Assembly (NCBI GenBank): GCA_022414725.1
Contig: CM039463.1
Span: forward strand, 92,379,247-92,443,246
Length of the DNA: 64,000 nucleotides
Source: Microglena sp. YARC
Taxonomy: Eukaryota; Chlorophyta; Chlorophyceae; Chlamydomonadales; Chlamydomonadaceae
Reading direction: 5' to 3'
Positions 1 to 10,130 of the stretch are shown here, piece by piece; position 1 is the stretch's first letter, and every line of letters starts with the position of its first letter. The position numbers and the translations under genes are program-made. Under the pieces are notes generated by a model. It was not told the DNA's origin. It worked only from the letters and a program-made list of their open reading frames with translations, and did not search any database.

Positions 1-540
1 CCAATCTGCAACTGCTTTCACCTTCGTTTCGTTGACTCGGACGCCTTCACCGGAGAGCACATGCCCTAGGTATTTGACTTCCGGTCTATAGAAGAAACAC
101 TTTTCTCGTTTTAGAAAGAGGTGGTTCTTTTCAAGACGTTGTAACACAATTCGAATGTGTTTTTCGTGTTCTTCATCATTACTACTGTAGATGAGAATAT
201 CATCCAAGTAAATGACGACGAATTTGCCAATTAAATCTCTGAACACGGTGTTCATGACTTTTGTAAAGGCCGAGGGTGCATTTGCTAGCCCAAAAGGGAG
301 AACCTTGAATTCATAGAGTTCCATCGGGGTTATGAACGCAGTTTTCGGGACGTCTGAATCAAGTAACCGTATGTTGTGGTACGCATTACGTAAATCCAGA
401 TTTGAGAACACACTAGCTCCTCGAAACTGAGAGTCAAACAGATCGTCAATTCGTGGGAGGGGATAGCGATTTTGGTACCGTGACCTTTGTTCAATTTACG
501 ATAGTCGATAGCCATCCTCCAAGAGCCATCGGGTTTGGCG
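1..540 (-). pseudogene. Ty3/gypsy reverse transcriptase fragment
   Basis: Read on the minus strand, this encodes the core of a retroelement reverse transcriptase. It shows an RKLN segment, a RYPLPRIDD segment, a LDLRNAYHNIR block, an LPFGLANAPSAF block and the catalytic YLDDILIYS motif near 200, followed by the KCFFYRPEVKYLGH stretch near 90. The YLDD box carries the two metal-binding aspartates of the family. Between the RKLN and RYPLPR segments (about 470-500) the frame changes, consistent with two single-base insertions next to short homopolymers. The protein continues past the left edge of the window. Confidence 0.88.
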
Positions 541-1289
541 ATGAAAAAGGACTGGTGCGCCCCAACGGGCTCGAGCTAGGGCTGATGTAGCCTTTGGCCA
601 ACAAGTCTTTAAACTTGGTTTTGGACCTCTAGCAGTTCTGCGGGGACAACGGTGTCCTCGAGAGAATTGTGGGGATGCCGCCTCCGTGAGGGGGCATACG
701 AATGGGGTGTCAGCCCTAAGGTCAGAAATCTTGTCCGCCGGGGCGAAGACCTTTTTTAAAGTCCGTTTCGCAACCCGAGATTATCCGTTCGTGTTTCGTT
801 TGTTGCACCGTGTTTGCTTGTGCTGCCGTTACTCGAATTGTAAAGGCATCGTCGTCTTGGTCACTGATGTGACTAGGACTTCGAAACAATTGAGTTTTTG
901 TTTTGATTTGCGGATAAACTTTTTAAGTGCTCTGTTAGACAGGACTCCTGGCGTTTTTCGCTGTGCTGTGTCAAAAAATTCGATACGTGCCAAAGTATAA
1001 GCAACCAATTCCTTGATGGAGAGAGGTTCCGACTCGAGTCGGGTGGAGTACAGTTCGACTGCTACTCTAACGTTTATGCTTTTTAGCTATTTTGAAACTG
1101 GCTCTGAGACGTGTCTCTTCAAAACCAAATGCAGCCACCCGTCTGCATAATCCAACTTCTTCCGAGAAGTGCGGTGGTGCCGGGCCCTAGCGTAGGGAGG
1201 ACATAAGCAGATTAATTTCTGACCTTTGTTTGCCTAAGTTCAGGACAAAACTCGCTCTCGTAGTAGTGAGGACTTGGGATCCATCAGCT

Positions 1290-1600
1290 ACCCGCACCAT
1301 GACTGTGAGCCCGTAAAGGTGGCTAAACCTGCCCTAGCACAGAATTCTGCGTCTACGAAGACAGAGTCCTGCTCCACTGTCAATGAGAACTTTGCCAGAT
1401 ACCACCGATAGGGTGGCCTCAAAGTGTGCGGTAGCTTGGTCCGCGTGGACACAAGCTGTTGTGCAAGCAGATATGCATGGAATGGCAGGAGGCGGGGCAG
1501 GGTCGGAAGGCAAGGAGGGGATGTGGTCTGTGCTGTAGATGGTGTTACACAGATAGTAGGGACGGAAACTGAAAAAAGACATCCCTATCTATGTCTACAA
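1290..1600 (-). pseudogene. Retropepsin-like aspartic protease fragment
   Basis: The minus strand encodes a VLIDSGA sequence followed, one frame over, by DSVFVDAEFCARAGL. The D-S-G-A core is the aspartic-protease signature of gypsy-type retroelements (usually D-S/T-G-A), and the hydrophobic stretch before it fits the expected beta strand. A one-base insertion just after the DSGA codons breaks the frame near 1365. It sits between the zinc knuckle and the reverse transcriptase, as expected. The call rests on this motif and position alone. Confidence 0.6.
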
Positions 1601-1613
1601 GCAGACCTACATC

Positions 1614-2388
1614 CTACTTCCTAACGGTAGGGCAGCTAGGGCACTTGGAGGGGGCAGTGGCTGTAGCGGCCGTGCGCTTCGTATCACACTTGTAACATAA
1701 GTTACCCTCCTTAGCTAGGTTAATAGCATCCGGTGTCCAGGGCTGACCGTCAGCCTGCTTCCACTTATGCTTTTCAGCTAATTGTAGCTGTCCCGCAGGC
1801 TGGAAAAGCGGGGGGGCCGTTGCAGCTGGAGTCTGGGCCGTGCCCTTCTTGTGCTTGTGCTGGGTGGGACCCCTCGTGAGGTCCACAGGCCGTTTGCCTT
1901 TGCCTGAACGTACATGGCCGAGTAGGGGTTGGTGTTTTGGTGGCCAGCAAGTTCAGTTTCAATGGCAGCAGCATGTTCGACAAGCTCGTCTAAAGAGGAA
2001 AATCGGCCTCCTTGTGCAGCAGTACGTCTGCGGCATCGTGCCTCGATGGTGGAATCAGACCAAACCGAAACAGAACTAGCTGATCATCCAATTGCATACC
2101 CCGGCAAATGCGCACTTCGTTTTGGAAAGCCATAGCGTAATGCCTAACCGTCGAGGTCTGCCGAATCGAGTTGGCAAGCAGCCGTTGGCGTGCATTGATG
2201 TCGTCGTCAGCATGGTAGGGGTCATAGAAATTTAGGAACTGAGTTTTTATCTCAGCCCACGTAATGGCCGGTGACGCGGTCATGAGGTGGTCTAGCCACT
2301 CGGCAGCTACCCCACCAAAGAAGTTTGGTATGTTGGAATTGGTACTAACATATGGTGCAACGTGCAAAATGACTCTAGCAACTTCCAA
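1614..2388 (-). pseudogene. Retrotransposon gag with zinc knuckle
   Basis: The minus-strand block 2388-1990 has the pattern of the retrotransposon gag domain: AAEWLDHL, then WAEIKTQFLNFYDP, then ARQRLLANSIRQTSTVRHYAMAFQNE, spaced as in other gypsy gag proteins. A second block (1886-1614), in a different frame, contains a CX2C zinc-knuckle start (LCYKCDTKR) and a basic tail. Gag normally packages element RNA, and the knuckle binds nucleic acid. The frame break between the blocks and the poor C-terminal knuckle residues indicate decay. A basic, lysine-rich minus-strand reading frame at 3266-3033 may be the gag N-terminal side. Confidence 0.7.
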
Positions 2389-3419
2389 CTCAAATCCTAC
2401 CCCTCGGGAGCTTCTTGTCTTCTACCCCAGTCCAAAGGGATGGACGTTCATACTTTGCCAACTAAGGGCCTCGACATCCTCTCCGGGACCAAGGGCAAAA
2501 CATGTGACTCTACCTTAGTGCCGAAGTTGTAAGCTCAGCCACTTTGGCCTTGGGCCTCCAGCAGCTCAAGTCTGGGCACGTAGAGCCATTTAAAGCGTCC
2601 GAAATGAAGGTCAGGGGGGCAACGCGGGCGGTCTGCAGCGGGCGCTTCAGCAGCCGGGCTGGCCAGCAGAGGCGATCCATCAAGCAGGGGGGCCCGCAGG
2701 CAGTCCAGCTGTGGGGGCCGCAGGGTTGTCCAGGCGGGGGCGGGGGGCGCGTTGCAGGGCGATCCGCAAGCGGGGCCATCCGGTGGTTCCAGCGGGGCGG
2801 GGGGCGTTGGCAGGGGATCCATGCAGCGGGGCGCTCTCAGGTGTGGTCAGCGGGGGGACTTTTGCTGGGACTTTAGGAGAGCGGAAACTCGAAGTGCCTC
2901 CTGTTCGGGTAACATCCCTACTCATTCGCCCAATTTGTGAGCCGAGCCATCTCTCAAGGTGTTGGATGCGGTGGCCTCCGGCCTCGTGATGGGTGAAAGA
3001 AGTTCGAGCTAGCGATAACCCTGTTCCTTCTCTCACGAGGGCAACGTGCGCGGCAGCCTTGCCCAAGCGCGTGAGATTGCAGGCCTTGTGGCGGCCTTCT
3101 TGCCATTAGATTTGACAGCCATCCGCGCTTCCTTCAGCTCCTTCTCGGTGCAGCTGAACGGGTCGGGAGGCGAAGGTGCCGGCCCTCCAGCGCCTTTTTC
3201 TTTCTCCTTGGAGAGCTTGTGCAGCTCCCAAGCCTTGACTTGCGGACGAGCATCCTCGTGGTCCATGTCGTCATAACATCCGGGACCTCAGAGGAAGGGC
3301 TGGAGCGTCAAAGCAGCTTGGGGCTCGAAGAAGAGGCCATACTTCATGGATGGGTGATGCCTTGGTGGGGCTCGAGGGGACGTCGGGGGTGCGGGAGTAA
3401 AGCGAGTGGCGCGGTTTGA

Positions 3420-4420
3420 AAGCGCGACCAGGCTCAAGAAACCAATTGGTTGGTATATGCTAAATACCTTGTAACACGGAGTGTCTTGTAACTGGAAGCC
3501 TAAGAAAATGATCTCAGGAGTTTTAGACGGCCCTAAGAGTCAGAAGCACGGCTTTAAGACTCCCTTCCCGCCTTTCCAGCGCGTCTAAGACCCTAATGGA
3601 ACCTCGTTTTAGGTATTCCCGAGTAGGCTGATCAGACACTGATCACAGTAGTCAATTCGCTCGGTTTCAACTGCCTACAGAAGTTCGTTCGTCATCTGTC
3701 GGAAAGTCGTCACCACCGCGTGGCAACTCAGTGGGAGGATCGTTATCCACCACATGGACTGAACATACATACAGATGTAGGATTTGAACCTTTAGGATTA
3801 TGAGCCCCCCGTGCTAATTTGTCTGGAGAAGGCTATTGCATTTTTTATTTCGGCTGTCTGTGCCTTCAACGCGAAAACTCGTCGTATTACATCACTTAAG
3901 CATTACAAGTCCGAGCGTGGAGTCCCAGGTAAAGTTTCGGCGCAGCGCTCTGGGCGCACTTCTAAGCGTGGTGGGTACCTTCCAGGGAATCTACTGTCGT
4001 CGAGGGCTGGGCGGTCTCAACGAGTAGCCTCTCCTGTGAGATTTCCTGAAAACATCCAGATCGTCCAGCCCACGACGACGGTGGATTCCCTGCTCGGTAC
4101 CGATCTCGCTTTTCATGGTGGTCGGGTGGTTAGTGCTTGTTAGCAGTGTGCAATCTGACTGTGCGTAAAGAGTGCGTGAGCTAAGCGCTTCGTGCTTTTG
4201 CGCTCGAATCTTGTCCGGACCGTGATTTAGCTCGCGAGAACCAGTTGCCTAGAGTACAAGGTTATCATAAGGATCACGGCATCTTCCAATCTGATCTTCC
4301 CTGTTGCCCCCGGATGTCGCGGTTTCGTTTCACGCTGTGCTTTTAATCGCCATCTGGCTGCTGTCGGCTTCTGTTTCAGGCATGCTTTCGGTGCTGCCTA
4401 TGTTTTCCGCACCTGGGGGG

Positions 4421-4462
<42 letters not shown>

Positions 4463-4700
4463 CGTTCTTGCTTATGATGGCTGCTTCCTCATCCCGTCTT
4501 GCTGCAATGCGTGTTTATTAAGCGTCTCTTTCAGAATCGGTTATGTTCATCCAGTATGGCCAGCTTTTCTTGCTTCTTTTGCCATGCGCAGCGTCGTCGT
4601 TCAAATGCGTGGCCGTTTGGCGTGGCTTCTTGCGCTTTGCCTATCCTTGCTCTTGTCCTTGTCTTTGACTCCGCTGGCCTTCACTTGACTGCAAGTAGAT
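3420..4700. other. No gene seen; inverted repeat and poly-G run
   Basis: No convincing coding sequence. A tRNA-like stretch on the minus strand (about 3815-3775: anticodon-loop-like CTCATAA, then GGTTCAAATCC) lacks a matching acceptor stem, so I read it as a fragment. The block 3974-4101 forms an imperfect inverted repeat, and about 4427-4460 is a poly-G run. Confidence 0.5.
3974..4101. repeat. Imperfect inverted repeat, 44-bp arms
   Basis: Positions 3974-4017 and 4058-4101 are near-complementary over about 44 bp, both arms starting from a GGTACC hexamer, with a 40-base spacer. I found no target-site duplication, so this is described as a hairpin-forming sequence and not as a named element. 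Confidence 0.65.
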
Positions 4701-4701
4701 T

Positions 4702-5354
4702 ATGGGTGTGTTTCCACAGAGATATTCGCGTCCCCGGAAACAAAAAGTAAACCCTCCCCGGTGCCAGGTAGGCAATTTTGTTTCCACAGGGGTTCCCCGG
4801 AGTTCCAGGTCGGCAAATCTTCGAGGCAGGTCGTCGAATCTTTACCCCTGGGTATTTTTGAATATTTCGGAATATTTACGAAAAATGACGGTTAAAAGTA
4901 CAAAACGGACGATTAACGACTTTCCCCTGGCTTTCCAGGAGAAAAGTTTCGGGGGAACATGCCGCCCACCCCTGGAGATTTTGGAGTCTCCCCGGAGTCC
5001 ACATCAGCATTTCCCGGAGTCCACATCAGCATCCTAGGAGAATCGCCGCAGGGTCGACACACAAAATCGACAAGGCGTGTCATTGTTTGCGATGTGACAA
5101 CTTCAGCTTTTACTTCACAGCGGCTCTCTCTTTTTTTCTGTCGCTTGGGCTTCCCGTGGATTGGGGTCCAGCAGTTGACCTGTCAGCTCAACTGAACCCA
5201 ACCGAAACTCCCTGGAGAATCCCGAAGTCCTTCGGGCGAATCAAGGACTTCGGGATTCTCCGGGGATTGTCAGTTGGGTTCAGTTGAGCTGCCAGGTCGA
5301 CTCCTGGAACCTAATCCACGGGAAGGCCAAAAAGTCCTGTGGAAACACACCCTA
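4702..5354. mobile_element. Fold-back / MITE-like element with nested hairpin
   Basis: The ends carry a 16-bp terminal inverted repeat, GGGTGTGTTTCCACAG at about 4704-4719 and its complement at 5337-5352. The right half holds a long palindrome: arms about 5148-5230 and 5245-5327, both containing CAGCTCAACTGAACCCAAC, with a loop of about 14 bases. Each end is flanked by TAT, a possible 3-bp target duplication. There is no transposase reading frame. The structure fits a non-autonomous DNA transposon or fold-back element; the superfamily is not assignable from one copy. Confidence 0.65.
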
Positions 5355-5701
5355 TGCCCGGTTCATGTGGAGGGTCTTCGGTTGTACTTAGGTCTGGCAT
5401 ATTTATACGCTGCATTCCCTGGTTATATCCCCTGCTTTACATGCCCCTTTCCCGTCAGGTAAGCTTTTGTTTTGCCCCTTTCAAATTGTATGTGGACGTA
5501 CTAGTTGTAGAATTGAATCAAAGACCAGGAGGTAGCATCGTCCACGAAAAGTTGAGCGTAGCCGATCGATTTATTCTGAATATAGGATGTATATGACATA
5601 ATTATTTCCGATTTATTGAACATGTTTTCAGATTTTTCAGGGCACTTTATTTAGGGGGGGGTCAGCCCTCATTTTGTTTTTTGCAAACTTTTTACTCAGA
5701 C

Positions 5702-5796
5702 CTCCAAATGCAATTTTGAGACCACCCATGAGTAGGCCTTGGCAAGGGCAGTCCATTGGCACAACTTTGGACCTCGTTCAATAAGTATATATACCC
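5702..5796 (+). repeat. Short dispersed repeat ending in poly-C, copy 1
   Basis: About 90 bp containing ACCACCCATGAGTAGGCCTT and ending in CAATAAGTA just before a poly-C run. A second copy with the same order lies at 7735-7815 and also runs into poly-C. The shared body and shared poly-C end suggest one retroposed or tandemly derived unit. Confidence 0.6.
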
Positions 5797-7453
5797 CCCC
5801 CCCCCCCCCCCAACCGCCCCCCCCCCCCCCCCCCCAACCGCCCAACCCCCCAACCCAACCAACCCAACCCAACCCAAAACCCAACCCAAACCCAACCCAA
5901 CCCAACCCAACCCAACCCAACCCAAACCCAACCCAACCCAACCCAACCCAACCCAACCCAACCCCAACCCCAAACCAACCCAACCCCAAACCCAACCCAA
6001 CCCAACCCAACCCAACCCCCCAACCCAACCCAACCCAACCCAAACCCCCAACCCAACCCAACCCAACCCAACCCAACCCAACCCAACCAACCCAACCCAA
6101 CCCAAACCCAAACCAACCCAAACCAAAACCCACCCCCAACCCAACCCAAACCACCCAACCCAACCCAACCAAACCAAACCAACCCCCAACCCAACCCAAC
6201 CAAACCCAACCAACCCAACCCAACCCAACCCAACCCACCCAACCCAACCCAACCCAAACCAAACCAAACCCAAACCAAACCAACCCAAACCAACCAACCC
6301 AAACCAAACCAACCCAAACCAAACCAACCCAAACCAACCAAACCAAACCAAACCCAAACCAAACCAAACCAACCACCAAACCAAACCAACCCAAACCAAC
6401 CAAACCAAACCCCAAACCAAACCAAACCAAACCAACCCAAACCAAACCAAACCAACCAAACCAAACCCAACCCAAACCCAACCAACCAAACCAAACCAAA
6501 CCAAAACCAAACCAAACCCAAACCCAACCAAACCCAACCCACCCAACCCAACCAACCCAAACCAAACCAAACCAAACCAAACCAAACCAAAACCCACCAA
6601 CCCAAACCAAACCAAACCAAACCAAACCAAATCCAAACCAACCCACCAACCAACCCAAAACCAAACCAAACCCAAACCAAAACCAACCAAACCAACCAAA
6701 CCAAACCCCAAACCAACCAAACCAACCAACCCAAACCCAACCCAAACCAACCACCAACCAACCAACCAAACCCACCCAACCAAACCAACCCAAACCAAAC
6801 CAAACCAAAACCCAAAACCAAACCAACCAAACCAACCAACCAAACCAAACCAACCAAACCAAACCAAACCAAACCAAACCCAAACCCACCCAACCCAAAC
6901 CAAACCCAACCAAACCAAACAAACCAAACCAACCAAACCAAACCAAACCAACCCACCCAAACCAACCCAAACCCAACCAACCAAACCCAAACCAACCCAA
7001 ACCAACCCAACCCAACCAAACCCAACCCAAAACCAACCCAAACCCAACCCAAACCAAACCAAACCAAACCCAAACCAAACCAAAACCAAACCAAACCAAA
7101 CCAAACCAAACCAAACCAAACCAAAACCAAACCCAAACCAAAAACCAAACCAAACCAAACCAAAACCAACCAAACCAAACCAACCAAACCAAACCAACCA
7201 AACCAACCCAAAACCAAACAAACCAAACCAAACCAAACCAAACCAAACCAAACCAAACCAAACCAAACCAAACCAAACCAAACCAAACCAAACCAAACCA
7301 AACCAAACCAAACCAAACCAAACCAAACCAAACCAAACCAAACCAAACCAAACCAACCAAACCAAACCAAACCAAACCAAACCAAACCAAACCAAACCAA
7401 ACCAAACCAAACCAAACCAAACCAAACCAAACCAAACCAAACCAAACCCAAAC
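5797..7453. repeat. 1.65-kb pentanucleotide array, (CCCAA)n grading into (CCAAA)n
   Basis: After two poly-C runs the + strand is built almost only of C and A. The left part is dominated by CCCAA units with extra C residues, the middle mixes CCCAA and CCAAA, and the right end (about 7210-7440) is nearly pure CCAAA. Only a single T was noticed inside (near 6631). The complementary strand is a G-tract array of GGGTT/GGTTT type, able in principle to form G-quadruplexes. Because the 5-bp unit contains no stop in any phase, four long reading frames (557-614 codons) arise on both strands. They are by-products of the repeat and not genes. Confidence 0.95.
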
Positions 7454-7734
7454 CTGTGAATTTCCGGAGTTATGTGTAGAGCACAGAGACGAGGGGAAGA
7501 CGGTAAGGATAAGATCTTTACAGTTAGATAAAGCATTCGATCAATGCGCTAGGGGGAAGTACTGAGATGGCGCGGCACCTCAGGGTACCGGCATCAGAGT
7601 CCGTGCCACAGCTGGCAGCGGCATCGCAGTACAGTGCTACAGGGCAGGAGACCTGTGCACTCTAAGTCACTCTAGGTGAAGCGGGAAAACCCGGTGAATA
7701 ACAAAACCCACCACCCCACACACAGCCAATTCCA

Positions 7735-7815
7735 AATGCAATTATAAGACCACCCATGAGTAGGCCTTGGTAAGGGCAGTCCATCGAACCCACTCTGGGC
7801 CTTGTGCAATAAGTA

Positions 7816-7856
<41 letters not shown>
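7735..7856 (+). repeat. Short dispersed repeat copy 2 with poly-C tail
   Basis: Second copy of the unit at 5702-5796 (same GAGTAGGCCTTGG core and CAATAAGTA end), directly followed by an uninterrupted poly-C run of about 40 bases (7817-7856). Confidence 0.6.
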
Positions 7857-7858
<2 letters not shown>

Positions 7859-7905
7859 AACCCACACACAAACCGACAGCAACCGAATCGAATCGAAACG
7901 CCGCC

Positions 7906-8148
7906 GTGCTTCTGTTCCTTTCCTTTTCCGCGCCTCTCGGCATTCTCTTTCTGTCTTTCTTTCCAGCTCTTTCTTTCTCTTTATTTCTTTCTCCTTTCTT
8001 TACGTGTGCTAAGTGCATCTGGAAGTACAGCATTGCTGCCCACTGGGAGGGGAAGCATGGTCGAGGTGGCGCCAACTGGTCTGGTCTACAGACCAAGGAG
8101 TTAGAGTTCATAGGGAAGATTGCCAAGCAGTTGAAGCCAAGCAGATAG
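7906..8148 (+). CDS. Unrecognised short reading frame, possible exon
   Basis: An open frame of 80 codons whose C-terminal half looks protein-like (CAKCIWKYSIAAHWEGKH, then GLQTKELEFIGKIAKQLKPSR and a stop). The first half is a pyrimidine-rich, leucine/phenylalanine/serine stretch that could be a polypyrimidine tract before a 3' splice site near 7965 (TTTCCAG). If so, the real exon is about 7966-8148. The CX2C followed by a histidine is not enough to call a zinc finger. I do not recognise the family, and a chance frame remains possible. Confidence 0.25.
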   Translation: MLLFLSFSAPLGILFLSFFPALSFSLFLSPFFTCAKCIWKYSIAAHWEGKHGRGGANWSGLQTKELEFIGKIAKQLKPSR

Positions 8149-8289
8149 ACCTTAAGGGGCAGTGACCAGACCAGAATCCTGATAACAAAAACAGACCATG
8201 TGCACCGTTTTGTTTTTTAATTGCGTTTTTAAATGTCTGTGCTGGGTCTGATTTTTACGTATTTGTCTGGCCGCCTCCAGCGACGGCAA

Positions 8290-8850
8290 AGGGTGGCATA
8301 AGTACTTGAACAACCTGGGGGGGGGGGGGGGGGGGGGGGGCAGAACTGGTTTTTGACTATCGTGCGATCCCTGCAATACAATCCGAGGACGCCTTTATGT
8401 GCGCCATACTGTAAACCCTCTGAATCCATATCTAAGTTGTAAAAAAGGTGTATATATTTAAAGGGGGGGGGGGGAGGGGGGGTCAGCCCCCCTCAGGTTT
8501 TTAGGCTATACGTCTGAAGCTTTTTTTTTTTTTACTCCTGCAAAAGTGCAAAGACCGACAATTAAGTGAAAAAACCCTGACTACTATTAATTAGTACTTG
8601 GCGGTACATCGGCAGAACTGCCCGATAGAGCAGTGGAGTCGAGGGCCGCCTAGGTACCTAAAAAACTGGGACTCTGGGATGATACTTAGCATTATATCGG
8701 TGAGCTGCCCGATGGAGCAGTGGAGCCAAGAGCCACCAGGATACCATCAGAGTAGAAAGAGGTTGGTACTCAGCAGTATAACAACGAAACTGCCCCTTGA
8801 TAGGGCAGAGGTATCGAGGCTTACTGGGTACCAACTTAACAATGAAGAGG
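8290..8850. repeat. Poly-G runs and degenerate direct repeats of about 90 bp
   Basis: Poly-G runs lie at about 8318-8340 and 8464-8482. From about 8598 to 8835, three degenerate direct repeats share an AACTGCCCGATAGAGCAGTGGAG-like core (at about 8616, 8702 and 8789) followed by a CGAGG...GGTACC end. No gene is visible. Confidence 0.5.
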
Positions 8851-8879
8851 AGGTAAAAAAACGGAATAGCTTGGGATGC

Positions 8880-10130
8880 TCGCTGATGAGCGGCAATAAT
8901 CATTCCCTCGGGGTTGAAGATTGACCTGAGATGGGGAAAGAAAGAGATTGATTTAAGGGGGGGATTCAATGTTTGTAGCTCTATTCGGCTACGAGTAGCT
9001 ACTTTCTCCACTACTTCCGAAACTCCCTGCTGGTGACTGTTAAAGCGATTTTCCGTGTCGCTTGCGACACGCTCTTCGAAATTGTCGGCTACCCTTGCGT
9101 TCTGCGTTGTCTGCGTGCTGGTCTGCGTTGGTCGGCCCGAAGGTTCCACGTGGTGCGCCACGCCGATGTACAGATGTACGCGTTAGGCCTGCTACTGTAT
9201 AGAGTGCTGTTGTCCGAGGACCCCCTGAGGACAGCTTCCTTAAGCTTCCTTCGTTGGGCGCCCCCCCCCCGCGGCACGGGCCGATTGTACAACAACATTC
9301 CAACAATTTACCGTGCTTTCCCTTTCCAATGCTAATCTGCTACCTTTCCTTCCCCACTTCCGCTTCCGCCCTCCACAACCAACCCCTTCCTTCCTCCCCT
9401 GCTACGTTCCGCCTCCCTATAGCCTTCTCCCCCCACTGGTGTTGTCCGAGGATCCCCTCCGGATAGTTTTTTCCTGAACCGATTTGGTGTGCTTCTTTCT
9501 TTCTTTCCACGCCTTGTGCGCTGTGCGAATTGTCGCTGAGTGCCAGAGCTGTGATTTGTCCAACGGAGTCAGCTCTTGCCGCTCCCATGACTTCAGGTGA
9601 GAAGCTCTGCGCGTCCTGATCCTTGAGTAGTCATACCTGTCGTCATATCTGGTAGTCATGTCTGTGCAGCAGTCATTTCTGTCGTCATATTAGGTCGTCA
9701 TATCTGTGCGTCTCTGACTCTTCTTTTCGCAATTGGCGCAGACTCGTGTCTACGATGATAATATCAGCAAGTGGTTTCTAGGGGGGGCAGGGAGGAAGAT
9801 GAGCGTTCAAGGGTTCCCTTCCTCTTTTTATGTGGAGGGAAATGTGGGGAGGGGGGGTAAGTGTTGGGTTGAGACCTTGCATAATAAGGAGGACTGATCG
9901 ATCTCTGTTGCGTTTTTCAAGAGGAATGTCGGGGAGGCGGGTACTGTAGACGCCGGTATCTGTGGCGCCGGAGGCATCGGAGATAGCAGAGGCATCGGTG
10001 TAGGAGGGAATGTGGGTAGGGAGGTGGGAGAGGTGGAAGTGGTGGAAGCAAGAGGAAAGTGGGGAGGGGTTAGGGAAGAGAGGGGAAGGGAGGGAGGAGG
10101 GGGGGGGGGGGGGGGGGGGGGGATGCAGCT
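8880..10130. other. No clear gene; possible LTR remnants
   Basis: Two direct copies of GTTGTCCGAGGA followed by CCCCT lie near 9210 and 9440, each followed by a GGA(C/T)AG motif. This resembles the start of LTRs from an otherwise unrecognisable element. A minus-strand frame at 9161-8658 is hydrophilic but unidentified. About 10098-10122 is a poly-G run that abuts the repeat-protein gene. Confidence 0.3.

Larger units (their letters stand above)
1..3270 (-). mobile_element. Degraded Ty3/gypsy LTR retrotransposon (gag-PR-RT portion)
   Basis: On the minus strand the order is a gag-like domain (about 2388-1990), a zinc knuckle (about 1886-1614), a retropepsin-like DSGA site (about 1400) and a reverse transcriptase (540 to the left edge). 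This gag-PR-RT order is typical of Ty3/gypsy. Every coding block is broken by stops or single-base frame changes, so the copy looks dead, or the assembly has homopolymer errors. RNase H and integrase would lie beyond the left edge. I could not find LTRs or a primer binding site between 2.4 and 4.7 kb, so the 5' limit is unknown. Confidence 0.8.

Noticed and set aside
3775..3815. tRNA-Met gene or primer binding site of the gypsy element
   Set aside because: Only the anticodon loop and T loop are recognisable, and the orientation is that of a tRNA rather than its complement.
5797..7453. Telomere
   Set aside because: The unit lacks the T of CCCTAAA, lies internally and is bounded by unrelated DNA on both sides.
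5692..7565. Four very long reading frames (557-614 codons) on both strands
   Set aside because: They arise because the CCCAA/CCAAA unit has no stop codon in any phase; the peptides are plain PNPTQ or WFGLV repeats.
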